From Streptomyces sp. MZ04 (GTDB lineage: Bacteria; Actinomycetota; Actinomycetes; Streptomycetales; Streptomycetaceae), in NCBI RefSeq assembly GCF_004684775.1, contig NZ_SRIC01000004.1, positions 31,020-95,019 on the forward strand: 64,000 bases of DNA, read 5' to 3'. Below are positions 37,763-47,620 of the stretch, piece after piece. The notes under the pieces are model-generated. The model searched no databases. It was not told where the DNA came from and worked only from the letters and a program-made list of their open reading frames with translations. Position numbers and translations under genes: made by a program. Numbering within the stretch: the stretch's first letter is position 1; the number at the start of each line of letters is the position of its first letter.

Positions 37763-38976
37763 CGCACATCCATGTCCACCGCAGGCGCGCGCTCGCACCC
37801 GCCGCCGTCCTCATCGCGGGCGCCCTGCTCGCCTCCTGTTCCAGTGACACGCCGCCCGACTCGCCCGCCGGGGCCTCGCAGAGCGGCTCTTCGGAGCAGG
37901 GGGACAAACCCTCCAAGTTCTTCGAACAGGCCGAGTACGACCGTCAGTTGGCGCTCGACAAGGAGACTCCCGAGGGCCCGGCCGACAAGCCATGGGAGCA
38001 GATGCTCGAACCGAAGATGACCGACACCGCCCAGTACAGGAAGAAGGGCTCGGGCGGCACCCACCTCTGCTTCTCCAACGCCGGAGTCTTCAACCCCTGG
38101 CGGCAGGTCGGCCTGAAGAACATGAAGGCCGAGGTGAAACTCCACAAGGAGATCAGCGACTTCACCGTCCTGGACGCCCAGGGCAAGGACGACAAGCAGA
38201 TCTCCGACATCCAGGAGCTGGCCGGGAACAAGGACTGCGACGCGCTGATCGTCTCGCCGAACACCACCGCCACCCTCACCCCCGCCGTGAAGGAGGCCTG
38301 CGGCAAGCTGCCCGTCATCGTCTTCGACCGCGGAGTGGAGACCGACTGCGCGGTCACCTTCGTCAACCCCATCGGCGGATACGGCTACGGCGCCGTCGCC
38401 GCCGACTTCCTCGTCGACGAGGTCAAACCCAAGGGGAAGATCCTCGCCCTGCGCATCTCGCCCGGCGTGGACGTCCTGGAGACCCGCTGGTCGGCGGCGA
38501 AGCTGGCCTTCGACAAGAGCGAACTGGACGTCGTGGACGCCAAGTTCACCGACGGGGACCCGGCCAAGACCAAGTCGATCGTCTCCGACGCGATCTCCCG
38601 GCACGGCTCCATCGACGGCGTCTGGATGGACTCCGGCGCCACGGCCGTCGCCGCCGTCGAGGCCTTCGAGGACGCGGGCGTCGACGTCCCGCCGATCACC
38701 GGCGAGGACCAGCAGGACTTCCTCGAGGTCTGGAAGGACAAGAAGCTCACCGCGATCGCCCCCACCTACCCGACCTTCCAGTGGCGTACGCCGGTCATCG
38801 CGGCCCTGCGCATCCTGGACGGCAAGCAGGTCCCCAAGGAGTGGAAGCTGCCGCAGCCCACCGTCACGCAGGCCAACCTCGACGAGTACCTCCAGAACGG
38901 CATGCCGCCGCTGCACTACGCGATGTGCGGATGCCAGGACATGCCGGGCTACCCCGAGGACTGGAGGAAGAAGTGA
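37759..38976 (+). CDS. Sugar-binding lipoprotein of the ABC importer
   Basis: A 405-residue lipoprotein. The GTG at 37759 overlaps the permease stop, with AGGAGG at 37743-37748. Signal peptide RRRALAPAAVLIAGALLASCSS ends in a lipobox LLASC, Cys near residue 27. The mature protein has the periplasmic-binding pattern: FSNAGVFNPWRQVGLKNMKAEVKLHKEI, DALIVSPNTTATLTPAVKEACGKLPVIVFDRG, GYGAVAADFLVDEVKPKGKILALRISPGVDVLETR and a C-terminal PLHYAMCGCQDMPGYPEDW. It is longer than ribose-binding proteins, and the Cys pair near the end is unusual. Ligand unknown. Confidence 0.9.
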   Translation: MTHIHVHRRRALAPAAVLIAGALLASCSSDTPPDSPAGASQSGSSEQGDKPSKFFEQAEYDRQLALDKETPEGPADKPWEQMLEPKMTDTAQYRKKGSGGTHLCFSNAGVFNPWRQVGLKNMKAEVKLHKEISDFTVLDAQGKDDKQISDIQELAGNKDCDALIVSPNTTATLTPAVKEACGKLPVIVFDRGVETDCAVTFVNPIGGYGYGAVAADFLVDEVKPKGKILALRISPGVDVLETRWSAAKLAFDKSELDVVDAKFTDGDPAKTKSIVSDAISRHGSIDGVWMDSGATAVAAVEAFEDAGVDVPPITGEDQQDFLEVWKDKKLTAIAPTYPTFQWRTPVIAALRILDGKQVPKEWKLPQPTVTQANLDEYLQNGMPPLHYAMCGCQDMPGYPEDWRKK

Positions 38977-39845
38977 CGTACACCGCCTGGCCGTTGGGGG
39001 CGAACCCCTGGATCTGGCACTCGCCGGTCTCCACCGAGGTGCTCGCCGAGACCCTGCCCCGTCTGGCGGGTTGGGGCTTCGACTGCGTGGAACTGCCCCT
39101 GGAGAAGGCCGACGACTGGGAGCCCGCGGCAGCGGCCAAGCTCCTGGACGCCACGGGCCTTGCGCCTGCCGCCGTTGTCGCCGTCATGCCCGACCAGCGG
39201 AACCTGGTCCGTGCGGACCAGGCCATGGTCCGCGCCACCCAGGACTACCTGCGCCGCTGTGTCGACGCCGCCCACGCGATCGGCGCCCCCGTGGTGGCCG
39301 GACCTGTGTACGCGTCGGTCGGCCGCACCTGGCGCATGGACCAGGCGGCGCGCTCGGCGGCGTACGACGAATGGCGCGAGCACATCGCACCGGTCGTCGC
39401 CTACGCGGCCCGCGCCGGGGTGCGCATCGCCGTCGAACCCCTCAACCGCTACGAGACGAGCCTGTTCAACACCGTCGCCCAGACCCTCACCGGGCTCGAG
39501 GGCCTCCCCGATGACGCGATCGGCATCGCCCTCGACACGTACCACCAGAACATCGAGGAACACACGCTGCCGGACGCGGTCCGGACAGCGGCCGGCCGCA
39601 TCGCCCACGTCCAGGTGTGCGCCAACGACCGCGGCGCACCCGGCACCGACCACCTCGACTGGCCCGGCTTCCTGAGCGCCCTGAGCGAGTCCGGCTACCA
39701 AGGCCCCCTCTGCATCGAGTCGTTCACCGCCCACAACGACGCCATCGCCGTCGCCGCCTCCGTGTGGCGCCCCCTCGCGCCCACCCAGGACGCCCTGGCC
39801 ACCGACGGCCTCGGCTTCCTGCGCCGCACACGCGCGGCCCTCTGA
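38973..39845 (+). CDS. Sugar phosphate isomerase/epimerase (TIM-barrel AP-endonuclease-like)
   Basis: A 290-residue TIM-barrel protein of the xylose isomerase-like/DTE group. GTG at 38973 overlaps the binding protein stop. It has metal ligands EPLNRYETSLFN (Glu), ALDTYHQNIEE (Asp/His), HVQVCANDRGAPGTDHLDW and CIESFTA (Glu near the end). The pattern matches D-psicose/tagatose 3-epimerase-like sugar epimerases. In a sugar import operon it probably starts breakdown of the imported sugar inside the cell. Confidence 0.88.
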   Translation: MTYTAWPLGANPWIWHSPVSTEVLAETLPRLAGWGFDCVELPLEKADDWEPAAAAKLLDATGLAPAAVVAVMPDQRNLVRADQAMVRATQDYLRRCVDAAHAIGAPVVAGPVYASVGRTWRMDQAARSAAYDEWREHIAPVVAYAARAGVRIAVEPLNRYETSLFNTVAQTLTGLEGLPDDAIGIALDTYHQNIEEHTLPDAVRTAAGRIAHVQVCANDRGAPGTDHLDWPGFLSALSESGYQGPLCIESFTAHNDAIAVAASVWRPLAPTQDALATDGLGFLRRTRAAL

Positions 39846-39894
39846 TGTCCGGCACCAGGCACCCGCACCCCGTCCACACAGAGAGGAACCGCTC

Positions 39895-42800
39895 ATGAGC
39901 TGTCATGCTCGTGACATTCATGCCTTAAGGAGCCTACGAAGAGGGGCCGTCGCCCTGCTGGCGGCACTGCTCCTCACCGTGGGCTTCCTGCCCGGCGCCG
40001 GAGCCACGGCGGCCGACAAGGCGCCCGCCTTCCGCGCCCTGCTCTTCACCAAGGCCGTCGGCTACGTCCACGACTCGATCCCGGCCGGCATCCAGATGGT
40101 CAAGGAGCAGGCCGCGGCGGAGAACTTCGAGGTCGTCCAGACCGACGACGCCACCGTCTTCGACGACGCGAAGCTCAAGGACTTCGACGTCATCATCATG
40201 CTGCAGAACTCCGGCATGGTCTGGGACACCGAAGCCCAGCGCGACGCCATGAAGAAGTACGTGAAGAGCGGCAAGGGCGTCGTCGCGCTGCACAACACCC
40301 TCGACATGGGCGTCGAGGACTCCTTCCCCTGGTGGGACGAGCTCATCAACGCAGGCGCCCACATGCCCGCCCATTCACCGGGCGTCCTCAAGGGCACCGC
40401 GAAGGTCGCCGACCGCGCCCACCCCTCCACCAAGGGCCTTCCCGAGCGCTGGGAGCGCCCGGAGGAGTGGTACAACTTCGACAAGAATCCCCGCGGCGAC
40501 GTGCACGTCCTGGTCACCGCCGACGAGACGACGTACGACCCGGGCGGCTCCAAGATGGGCGCCGACCACCCCATCTCCTGGTGCCGCAACGCCGAGGGCG
40601 GCAAGGTCTGGGCCACCGCCATGGGCCACGACAAGGCCTCCTACACCGAACCCGCCTTCCGCGAGCATGTGCTCGGCGGCATCCAGTGGGCCTCGGGCAA
40701 CAAGGCGGGCGACTGCGGCGGCACCGTCTGGTCCGGCTACGAGAAGACCGCCCTTGACGACAACACCGCCGACCCCATGGAGCTCGACGTCGCCAAGGAC
40801 GGCAAGGTCTTCTACGTCCAGCGCAGCGGCGAGGTGAAGGTCTTCGACCCGAAGAGCCACTCCACCTCCACCGCGGGCAAGCTCGACGCCTACACCGGCG
40901 GCGAGGACGGCCTGGTCGGCATGGAGCTCGACCCGAAGTTCGCCGACAACCGCTGGATCTACCTCTACTACGCGCCCGCGAGCGCAAAGGACGACGTCAA
41001 CCGCCTCTCCCGCTTCACGGTCAAGGCGGACAACACCCTCGACCTGGCCAGCGAGAAGAAGCTCCTGGACGTCCCCGCCTACCGCGACCGCAGCTTCCCC
41101 GAGCCCGGACACACCGGCGGCGCCGTCGAGTTCGGCCCGGACCGCACGCTCTACCTGGGCGTCGGCGACGACGTCCCGCCCAACCTCGACCCGAACTGGC
41201 AGGGCTACGCCCCGATCGACTGGCGCCCCGGCAAGGAGCGCCTCGACGCCGCCCGCACCGCGGGCAACACCAACGACCTGCGCGGCAAGATCCTGCGCAT
41301 CAAGCCGACGGACTCCGGCGGCTACACCATCCCCCAGGGCAACCTCTTCGCGAAGGGCACGGACAAGACGCGGCCCGAGATCTACGCCATGGGCTTCCGC
41401 AACCCCTTCCGCTTCACCGTCGACCCCAGGACGGGCTATGTGCACGCCTCCGACTACGGCCCCGACCGCGGAGGACCGACGACCGACCGCGGCCCCGAGG
41501 GCCTGGTCGAGTACAACGTCATCAAGAAGGCCGGCAACTACGGCTGGCCGTTCTGCCACGGCAACAACCAGGCGTACGCGACCTACGACCCCGACACCCA
41601 GAAGGTCGGCGCCAAGTTCGACTGCGCCAAGCCCACCAATCCCTCGCCGAACAACACCGGCCTCAAGGACCTGCCGACGATCGAGCAGCCCGAGATCTGG
41701 TACGGCTACGGCGAGTCCAAGGAGTTCCCGGAGATGGGCGCGGGCGGCTCGGCGCCGATGAGCGGACCCGTCTACCACTACGACGCCAAGAACCCCTCCA
41801 AGACGAAGTTCCCCGCCTACTTCGAGGGCGCGAGCTTCTTCTACGAGTGGGCCCGCGACTCCGTCAAGGAGATCCGCTTCGACAAGGACGAGAAGCTCCT
41901 GAAGATCAACGACTTCCTGAAGTCGGCGAAGTTCGCCAAGCCCATGGACATGACCTTCGGGCCCGACGGCTCGCTCTATGTCCTGGAGTGGGGCAGCGAG
42001 TTCGGCGGCGGCAACAACGACTCCGGGCTCTACCGCATCGACTACGCCCAGGGCCAGCGCACCCCGCTCGCCCAGGCCAAGGCCTCCGCCACCAACGGCC
42101 CCGTCCCGCTGAAGGTCGACTTCTCCAGCGAGGGCAGCAAGGACCCGGACGGCGATCCGCTCACCTTCGCCTGGGACTTCAACGGCGACGGAACCTATGA
42201 CTCCACCGAGGCCAACCCCTCCCACACCTATGACGCCAAGGGAGACTTCAACGCCCAGTTGAAGGTCACCGACTCCACCGGCAAGTCCGGTTACGCCAAC
42301 GTCCCCGTGACGGCGGGCAACACCGCACCCAAGGTGACGATCGAGACCCCGGTCGACGGCAAGCTCATCCAGTTCGGCGACAAGATCCCCTACAAGGTCA
42401 CCGTCACCGACCCCGAGGACGGCACGATCGACTGCACCAAGGTCACCGTCAACCCGGCCCTCGGCCACGACGACCACGAGCACCCCACCACCGACATCCC
42501 CGGCTGCGAAGGCACCGTGGACACGGGCGACTTGGGCGGCCATCCCGAGGGCGCCGACCTCACCTACGTACTCAACGCCAAGTACACCGACAAGGGCGGC
42601 GACGGCGTCAGCGCGCTCACCGGCTACGGCCGCTCCGTCCTGCACCCCAAGCACAAGCAGGCCGAGTACCGCGACGACCAGTCCGGGACCCGCATCGTCT
42701 CCCAGGCGGGCGCCGAGAACGGCAAGCGCATCGGCGACATCAGCAACGGCGACTGGATCGCGTACACCCCGATGAGTGTCGAAGGCGTCGGCAAGGTCAG

Positions 42801-43035
42801 CTACAAGCTGTCATCGCCGTACGGAGTCGGCTCCATCGAACTGCGCGCGGACGCCCCCGACGGCAAGCTGCTCGCCACCACCCCGGTCCCCAACACCGGG
42901 GACTGGGACACCTATCAGGCCACTCCGGACGTCCCCGTGGAGGCTCTGGCCGGGACCCACAAGCTGTACCTGGTCTTCAAGTCGACACAGGACAATTCCT
43001 TCGACGTGGACGCGGTGCAGTTCACCACGTCATAG
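39895..43035 (+). CDS. Secreted ThuA – sugar dehydrogenase – PKD – CBM multidomain protein
   Basis: A 1046-residue extracellular protein with signal peptide AVALLAALLLTVGFLPGAGATA. Domains: ThuA-like trehalose-utilisation domain, residues about 42-265 (RALLFTKAVGYVHDSIPAG, DVIIMLQNSGMVWDTEAQRDAMKKYVKSGKGVVALHNTLDMG); six-bladed PQQ-type sugar dehydrogenase, about 290-705 (GLVGMELDPKFADNRWIYLYYAP, GGAVEFGPDRTLYLGVGDD, LRGKILRIKP, AMGFRNPFRF); PKD domain, about 745-805 (GDPLTFAWDFNGDGTYDSTEANPSHTYD); C-terminal CBM6-like module (IVSQAGAENGKRIGDISNGDWIAYTPM). ATG at 39895 with GAGAGGAA at 39881-39888. It lies 50 bp after the sugar isomerase gene and probably acts outside the cell on the sugar imported by the operon. 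Confidence 0.92.
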   Translation: MSCHARDIHALRSLRRGAVALLAALLLTVGFLPGAGATAADKAPAFRALLFTKAVGYVHDSIPAGIQMVKEQAAAENFEVVQTDDATVFDDAKLKDFDVIIMLQNSGMVWDTEAQRDAMKKYVKSGKGVVALHNTLDMGVEDSFPWWDELINAGAHMPAHSPGVLKGTAKVADRAHPSTKGLPERWERPEEWYNFDKNPRGDVHVLVTADETTYDPGGSKMGADHPISWCRNAEGGKVWATAMGHDKASYTEPAFREHVLGGIQWASGNKAGDCGGTVWSGYEKTALDDNTADPMELDVAKDGKVFYVQRSGEVKVFDPKSHSTSTAGKLDAYTGGEDGLVGMELDPKFADNRWIYLYYAPASAKDDVNRLSRFTVKADNTLDLASEKKLLDVPAYRDRSFPEPGHTGGAVEFGPDRTLYLGVGDDVPPNLDPNWQGYAPIDWRPGKERLDAARTAGNTNDLRGKILRIKPTDSGGYTIPQGNLFAKGTDKTRPEIYAMGFRNPFRFTVDPRTGYVHASDYGPDRGGPTTDRGPEGLVEYNVIKKAGNYGWPFCHGNNQAYATYDPDTQKVGAKFDCAKPTNPSPNNTGLKDLPTIEQPEIWYGYGESKEFPEMGAGGSAPMSGPVYHYDAKNPSKTKFPAYFEGASFFYEWARDSVKEIRFDKDEKLLKINDFLKSAKFAKPMDMTFGPDGSLYVLEWGSEFGGGNNDSGLYRIDYAQGQRTPLAQAKASATNGPVPLKVDFSSEGSKDPDGDPLTFAWDFNGDGTYDSTEANPSHTYDAKGDFNAQLKVTDSTGKSGYANVPVTAGNTAPKVTIETPVDGKLIQFGDKIPYKVTVTDPEDGTIDCTKVTVNPALGHDDHEHPTTDIPGCEGTVDTGDLGGHPEGADLTYVLNAKYTDKGGDGVSALTGYGRSVLHPKHKQAEYRDDQSGTRIVSQAGAENGKRIGDISNGDWIAYTPMSVEGVGKVSYKLSSPYGVGSIELRADAPDGKLLATTPVPNTGDWDTYQATPDVPVEALAGTHKLYLVFKSTQDNSFDVDAVQFTTS

Positions 43036-43078
43036 TCCCGAGGTAATAGTCCTTCGGTAGTCGCCAGGGGCATACGAA

Positions 43079-43117
43079 GGTCCGCAGTGCGCCGCTGTCC
43101 AAGGCGCACTGCGGACC
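43079..43117. terminator. Bidirectional hairpin terminator
   Basis: Perfect 14-bp stem (GGTCCGCAGTGCGC and its complement) with an 11-base loop, between the convergent multidomain protein gene and the phosphotransferase gene. Confidence 0.85.
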
Positions 43118-43127
43118 GTCATCCCCG

Positions 43128-44267
43128 TCAGCGAGTACCGACCGCCGCACGCACGGCCCGCCGGGCCAGCTGGCAGTCGTCGTGCAACCGCCTCAGCAGC
43201 AGCCGCTGTTCCTCGCCGGACGGCGCAGCACCGGGATGGGCCGGGCCCGGTGCCGCCGGGGCCGCGTCGTGCATCGAGCGCTGCACGGCCATCTCGTACG
43301 TACGGATCTCCCGGGTCAGGATCAGCATCAGGTTGACCAGGAACGCGTCCCGCGCCGCGGGACCCGCGTGCTGCGCCAGCTGACTGATCTCGCGGCGCTC
43401 CACCGGCGCGTCACCGAGCACCGCCCAGAGCGTCGCCAGGTCATAGCCCGGCAGATACCAGCCCGCGTGCTCCCAGTCCACGAACACCGGACCGGCCGGC
43501 GAAAGGAGGATGTTGGAGAGCAGCGCGTCACCGTGACAGAACTGCCAGGTGTCCTGCTGCCCCGCCGAGTGCGCGATGCCGTGCAGCAGCTTCTGCAGGT
43601 CACCCATGTCCCGGTCGGTGAGCAGACCCAGCTCATGGAAGCGGGAGATCCGCTTGCCGTAGTCCATGGGCCTGCCGAACATCTCCTGCGGCGGACGCCA
43701 CCGGTTCAGACGGTCGATCGCACCCAGCGCGAGCCGCACGTCCGCGCGCGGCGGCGGCTCCACGGGATGCCGGGACAGCGCGGCGACGCGGCCCTGCATC
43801 CGCTCGATCACCAGCGTGCAGTCCTCCGGGTCCGCGGCGATCAGCCGGGGGGCCCGGACGGGCGGACGGTGCCGGACGAACGAGCGGTACGCCGCTATCT
43901 CGTGCCGGATCCGCTCGGCCCACACTGGAGAATGGTCCAGTAAACACTTGGCGATCGCCGTGCTGCGCCCTGTCGTTCCCACCAGGAGCACGGTGCGTCC
44001 GCTGCGGCGGAGCACTTGCACCGGATTGAACTCCGGACAGATGCGGTGCACCGAGGCGATCGCGGTGCGCAGTTGCGCCCCCTGGGGGCCGGACAAGTCG
44101 AGTCTCCCGCTGAGCGGTTGGGTGCCGGACCCCGGGACGCGGCGCGTCCGGCCGGCGCCGAGCGACCCGGCCGCCGGCCGCGCGGGCTCCAGATAGGGGC
44201 CGCTGCCCGGCTGTCGGGAGTGCAGGGGCCGGGGCGGGGCGGACACGGAGGACGATGCTGCGTACAT
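43128..44267 (-). CDS. Aminoglycoside phosphotransferase (APH)-family protein
   Basis: A 379-residue protein from the ATG at 44267. After a Pro/Ser/Gly-rich, probably disordered N-terminus of about 75 residues, the kinase-like fold appears: [27 protein letters not shown] (Lys), [13 protein letters not shown] (hinge), Brenner motif [12 protein letters not shown] and the second metal motif [17 protein letters not shown]. Members phosphorylate aminoglycosides, choline, homoserine or proteins; the substrate here is unknown. It is divergent from the NsdA-like regulator at 44500, an arrangement often seen around morphogenetic genes. No membrane segment. Confidence 0.87.
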   Translation of the reverse strand: MYAASSSVSAPPRPLHSRQPGSGPYLEPARPAAGSLGAGRTRRVPGSGTQPLSGRLDLSGPQGAQLRTAIASVHRICPEFNPVQVLRRSGRTVLLVGTTGRSTAIAKCLLDHSPVWAERIRHEIAAYRSFVRHRPPVRAPRLIAADPEDCTLVIERMQGRVAALSRHPVEPPPRADVRLALGAIDRLNRWRPPQEMFGRPMDYGKRISRFHELGLLTDRDMGDLQKLLHGIAHSAGQQDTWQFCHGDALLSNILLSPAGPVFVDWEHAGWYLPGYDLATLWAVLGDAPVERREISQLAQHAGPAARDAFLVNLMLILTREIRTYEMAVQRSMHDAAPAAPGPAHPGAAPSGEEQRLLLRRLHDDCQLARRAVRAAVGTR

Positions 44268-44453
44268 GGGCGATACAGATCCCTTCGTGTGCCTGTGAGT
44301 TGCCGCGCCACCGGCCCGGACGCCTTGGTGCACCCTGGGGAATGTCCCGAGGTGGTCCGGGTCGGGGTGGCGCATTCCTACCTGACACCCGGCGTCCCCT
44401 GGCACACCATGTGGCGCACCCTGGCGAACCCTGGCGAATAGTCGCCCAGCAAC

Positions 44454-44472
44454 TGACAGAGGGTTACTGTCA
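44454..44472. promoter_or_regulatory. Inverted repeat upstream of the NsdA-like gene
   Basis: TGACAG-AGGGTTA-CTGTCA, perfect 6-bp arms, 28 bp before the GTG at 44500. The gap to the divergent gene also contains short CCTGGCGAA repeats. Confidence 0.4.
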
Positions 44473-44499
44473 ACTCAGCCGAGAACCTGGGGGCTTGAC

Positions 44500-45999
44500 G
44501 TGAACGGACAACCCAACACCCGACTGTCGGACCTATTCGGCCTGGCAGGCTGGTCGAAGGGGGAGCTCGCGAGACTGGTGAACCGGCAGGCGGCGGCCAT
44601 GGGCCACCCGCAGCTGGCCACCGACACCTCGCGGGTGCGGCGCTGGATCGACATGGGGGAAATCCCGCGCGATCCCGTGCCCAGGGTGTTGGCGGCTCTG
44701 TTCACCGAGCGTCTCGGCCGTGTCGTGACCATTGAGGATCTCGGTCTGGTGCGGCACGGGCGTGTAGGGAAGCGGCGCGGCGACGGGAGTGTGGAGCACC
44801 CCGACGGCGTGCCGTGGGCGCCCGAACGGACAGCCGCGGTCCTCACCGAATTCACGGGAATGGACCTCATGCTCAACCGACGCGGCTTGGTGGGCGCGGG
44901 CGCTGCGCTTGCCGCAGGCTCCGCACTCAGCAGCGCCATGCACGACTGGCTGCACACCGATCCGGCCCTCGTTGCCGACGCTCCACGCACCGACCATCCC
45001 CTGCACGCCGACCCCGCTGGGTACGACCGCTATGAGGCCGCCCCCATCGGGTCGCAGGAGATCGAGGAACTGGAGCGCTCCGTCGAGGTGTTCCGGGCCT
45101 GGGACGCGGCCCGCGGTGGCGGGCTGCAGCGCAAGGCTGTGGTGGGACAGCTCAACGAAGTGGGCGGCATGCTCGCCTACCGACACCCTGAACATCTCCA
45201 GCGGCGCCTGTGGGGCGTCGCTGCCAACCTCGCCGTCCTCGCGGGCTGGATGTCGCACGACGTCGGCCTGGAGCCCACGGCGCAGAAGTACTTCGTGATC
45301 GCCGCGCACGCGGCCCGCGAGGGCGGTGACCGGCCGCGTGCCGGTGAGGCCCTGTCCCGGGCGGCGCGCCAGATGGTGCATCTGGGCCGGCCGGACGACG
45401 CCCTCGACCTGATGAAGCTCGCCAAGTCGGGCTCGGGCGAGGAGATGCTGCCGCGCACCCAGGCCATGCTCTACACCATCGAGGCCTGGGCACAGGCGTC
45501 GATGGGCAAGGGGCAGGCGATGCGCCGGAACCTCGGCATCGCGGAGGATCTCTTCGTCTCCGACAAGGGGGATGTGCCCCCGCCCAGTTGGATGCAGATG
45601 TTCGACGAGGCGGACATGCACGGCATGCAGGCGCTGGCCTACCGCACCCTCGCCGATCACGACGCGTCCGCGGCGGCCACCGCCCAGCGCCACGCCAAGG
45701 AGGCGCTCGACCTGCGGTCCAAGGGGCACGACCGGTCGCAGATCTTCGACTACATCTCGCTGGCCTCGGCGTGCTTCATCGCCGACGATCCGGAACAGGC
45801 CGACCGGTACGCGCGGTTGGCGCTGGTGTCGATGGGGTCCAACTCCTCGCACCGCACCTGGGACCGGCTGCGGGAGATGTACCGACTGACCGCTCAGTAC
45901 TCGGGCTATCCGAAGATCCAGGACCTGCGCGAGGAGATCAAGATGGCGCTGCCCAAGGCGGCGGGCAAGGGCGGGGGTGGCAAGCGGGTCCAGGTGTGA
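44500..45999 (+). CDS. NsdA-like regulator (HTH plus TPR-like repeats)
   Basis: A 499-residue protein from the GTG at 44500. The N-terminus DLFGLAGWSKGELARLVNRQAAAMGHPQLATDTSRVRRWIDMGEIPRDPVPRVLAALFTERLGRVVTIEDLGL is the conserved segment of the NsdA/SCO4114-type regulators, special to Streptomyces and related genera. A hydrophobic patch RRGLVGAGAALAAGSALSSAMHDWL follows at about residue 128. The rest is helical with TPR-like repeats (AREGGDRPRAGEALSRAARQMVHLGRPDDALDLMKLAKSG). NsdA represses sporulation and antibiotic production in S. coelicolor, so a developmental role is inferred. The end is Gly/Lys-rich. The TTG-like codon spacing at the start follows GGGGGCTTGAC. Confidence 0.87.
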   Translation: MNGQPNTRLSDLFGLAGWSKGELARLVNRQAAAMGHPQLATDTSRVRRWIDMGEIPRDPVPRVLAALFTERLGRVVTIEDLGLVRHGRVGKRRGDGSVEHPDGVPWAPERTAAVLTEFTGMDLMLNRRGLVGAGAALAAGSALSSAMHDWLHTDPALVADAPRTDHPLHADPAGYDRYEAAPIGSQEIEELERSVEVFRAWDAARGGGLQRKAVVGQLNEVGGMLAYRHPEHLQRRLWGVAANLAVLAGWMSHDVGLEPTAQKYFVIAAHAAREGGDRPRAGEALSRAARQMVHLGRPDDALDLMKLAKSGSGEEMLPRTQAMLYTIEAWAQASMGKGQAMRRNLGIAEDLFVSDKGDVPPPSWMQMFDEADMHGMQALAYRTLADHDASAAATAQRHAKEALDLRSKGHDRSQIFDYISLASACFIADDPEQADRYARLALVSMGSNSSHRTWDRLREMYRLTAQYSGYPKIQDLREEIKMALPKAAGKGGGGKRVQV

Positions 46000-46017
46000 G
46001 GGGTCGGTGCCCGGGTT

Positions 46018-47439
46018 CTAGTTGACCCGTGCGATCAACAGGCAGGCGTCGTCCTCGCGTGGGGCCACGCCGAACTCCTCGACGACCGTCCGTACGCAGT
46101 CCTGTGCGCCGCGCGTGTCGGTGAAGCGGGGTGCGAGGGCCAGCAGCCTGCTGGTCGCCGCGTCCCTGGCGCGCCGGGGAACAAGGCCGTCGGTGTGCAG
46201 CAACAGCACGTCGCCTGACCGGAGTTGCTCTTCGGCCTGCTCGTAGGTGGCGCCGGAGGTCGCCCCGAGGATCACGCCGTCCGGTGGCGTCAGCGCGCGC
46301 CCCGTCCCGTCGCGGAACAGCAGCGGGGCGGGGTGTCCGGCCTGCGCCCAGGACAGTGTGCCCGTCGTGGGGGAGTACTGGCAGCAGACCGCGCTGCCCA
46401 GGGCCGGTTGGACCGTGGTGTCCAGTAACTGGTTGAGCCAGCCCATCAGTTGGCCCGGCCGCACTCCGGCGACCGCCATGCCGCGCACGGCGCCGAGGAG
46501 CATCGCCATGCCGGAGGTGACGCTGACGCCGTGGCCGGTGAGATCGCCGACGCTCAGCAGATACTGGCCGTCGGGCAGTTCCATCGCGTCGTACCAGTCG
46601 CCGCCGATCAGTGCGCTCGTCGACGAGGGGAGGTAGTGCGCGGCGAGGTCGAGCGCCGCGGGGCCGCCGTGCGGGAACCGCAGGGAGCCGCGCCACGGCG
46701 GCAGCACAGCCTCCTGCAGTTCGACCGCGAGCCGGTGCTCCGTCTGCGCGATGTGCCGCTGGCGCTGCAGCGAGTCACGGGTCTCGCGCACCACTCGCTG
46801 GCTGCGGCGCAGCTCGCTGACGTCCCGCAAGACCGCCCACATGGAGGCGGTGCTGCCGTCAGCGGCGAGCACGGGCTCGCCCATCATGTGCACCTGCCGT
46901 ACGCCGCCGTCGGCGCGCGTGATCCGGAACTCGCCGTCGATCGGCTTACCGTCGATCAGGCAGTCCGTGACCATGGCCGTCAGCATCGGCTGGTCGTCGA
47001 CGTGCACCAGGGAGGGCAGTTCGTCCAGGGAGAGCGGGGGAGCGTCCGGGTCCCGGCCCAGGATCTGATAGAGCTCGCCGGACCAACTCGCCTCGTCGTT
47101 CAGGAGGTTCCACTCCGCGCTGCCCACCCGGCTGAGCAGCGAACCGTGCTGCGGCTCGAGGGGCGCGGGGATGGCCGGGGCCGGCGGCTCCTCCATCGGC
47201 TGCACGGGTCCGTCCCGCAACTGCGCGAGGTGGTCGTCCAGGTCGTTGAGCTGGTGCACCGCGAGATCGCACAGCGCGCGTTGCCAGCGTCCCTGCGGGT
47301 CACCGCCGTCGGTCATGGCATCGCGCCGTACGGCGTCGACCTCGCCGCGGAGCCGACGCGTCTGCGTGATCAGCGCTTCGACCGAGCCGCGCTCGGGCGG
47401 CTGGGCGGCAGGGCGGTCCGCGAAGACATGGGACGGCAT
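46018..47439 (-). CDS. PAS domain-containing SpoIIE/PP2C phosphatase
   Basis: A 473-residue protein. A PAS-like domain (about residues 105-215: SLLSRVGSAEWNLLNDEASWSGELYQILGRDPDAPPLSLDELPSLVHVDDQPML, FRITRADGGVRQVHMMGEPV) is followed by a PP2C-type phosphatase of the SpoIIE/RsbU group: ALIGGDWYDAMELPDGQYLLSVGDLTGHGVSVT (metal Asp residues), GTLSWAQAGHPAPLLFRDG and GDVLLLHTDGLV with APREDDACLLIARV at the end. Such proteins dephosphorylate anti-sigma-factor antagonists, coupling signals to sigma factor activity. It is convergent with the NsdA-like gene, 18 bp apart. The N-terminal 100 residues are likely coiled. Confidence 0.93.
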   Translation of the reverse strand: MPSHVFADRPAAQPPERGSVEALITQTRRLRGEVDAVRRDAMTDGGDPQGRWQRALCDLAVHQLNDLDDHLAQLRDGPVQPMEEPPAPAIPAPLEPQHGSLLSRVGSAEWNLLNDEASWSGELYQILGRDPDAPPLSLDELPSLVHVDDQPMLTAMVTDCLIDGKPIDGEFRITRADGGVRQVHMMGEPVLAADGSTASMWAVLRDVSELRRSQRVVRETRDSLQRQRHIAQTEHRLAVELQEAVLPPWRGSLRFPHGGPAALDLAAHYLPSSTSALIGGDWYDAMELPDGQYLLSVGDLTGHGVSVTSGMAMLLGAVRGMAVAGVRPGQLMGWLNQLLDTTVQPALGSAVCCQYSPTTGTLSWAQAGHPAPLLFRDGTGRALTPPDGVILGATSGATYEQAEEQLRSGDVLLLHTDGLVPRRARDAATSRLLALAPRFTDTRGAQDCVRTVVEEFGVAPREDDACLLIARVN

Positions 47440-47620
47440 GAGGTGCTCCGTTGACGATGCGGTGCGACCAGACGGACAGGGGATGGACCGCTAATGACTT
47501 TCGCACAGCGAGAGGTGGCTCGTAAGGGATTTGGCAACACCCGAGGCGTTGTTGCATCTGGCATATGTCTATGTCCATCGGGTGGGTGGCGCTCAGGGTG
47601 GCGTTCCGCACGCCCCTGTG

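Noticed and set aside
43128..44267. The APH-like protein as the missing kinase of the ACAD10-like system
   Set aside because: It is 36 kb away, next to a developmental regulator, and has a long disordered N-terminus unlike ACAD10/11 kinases.
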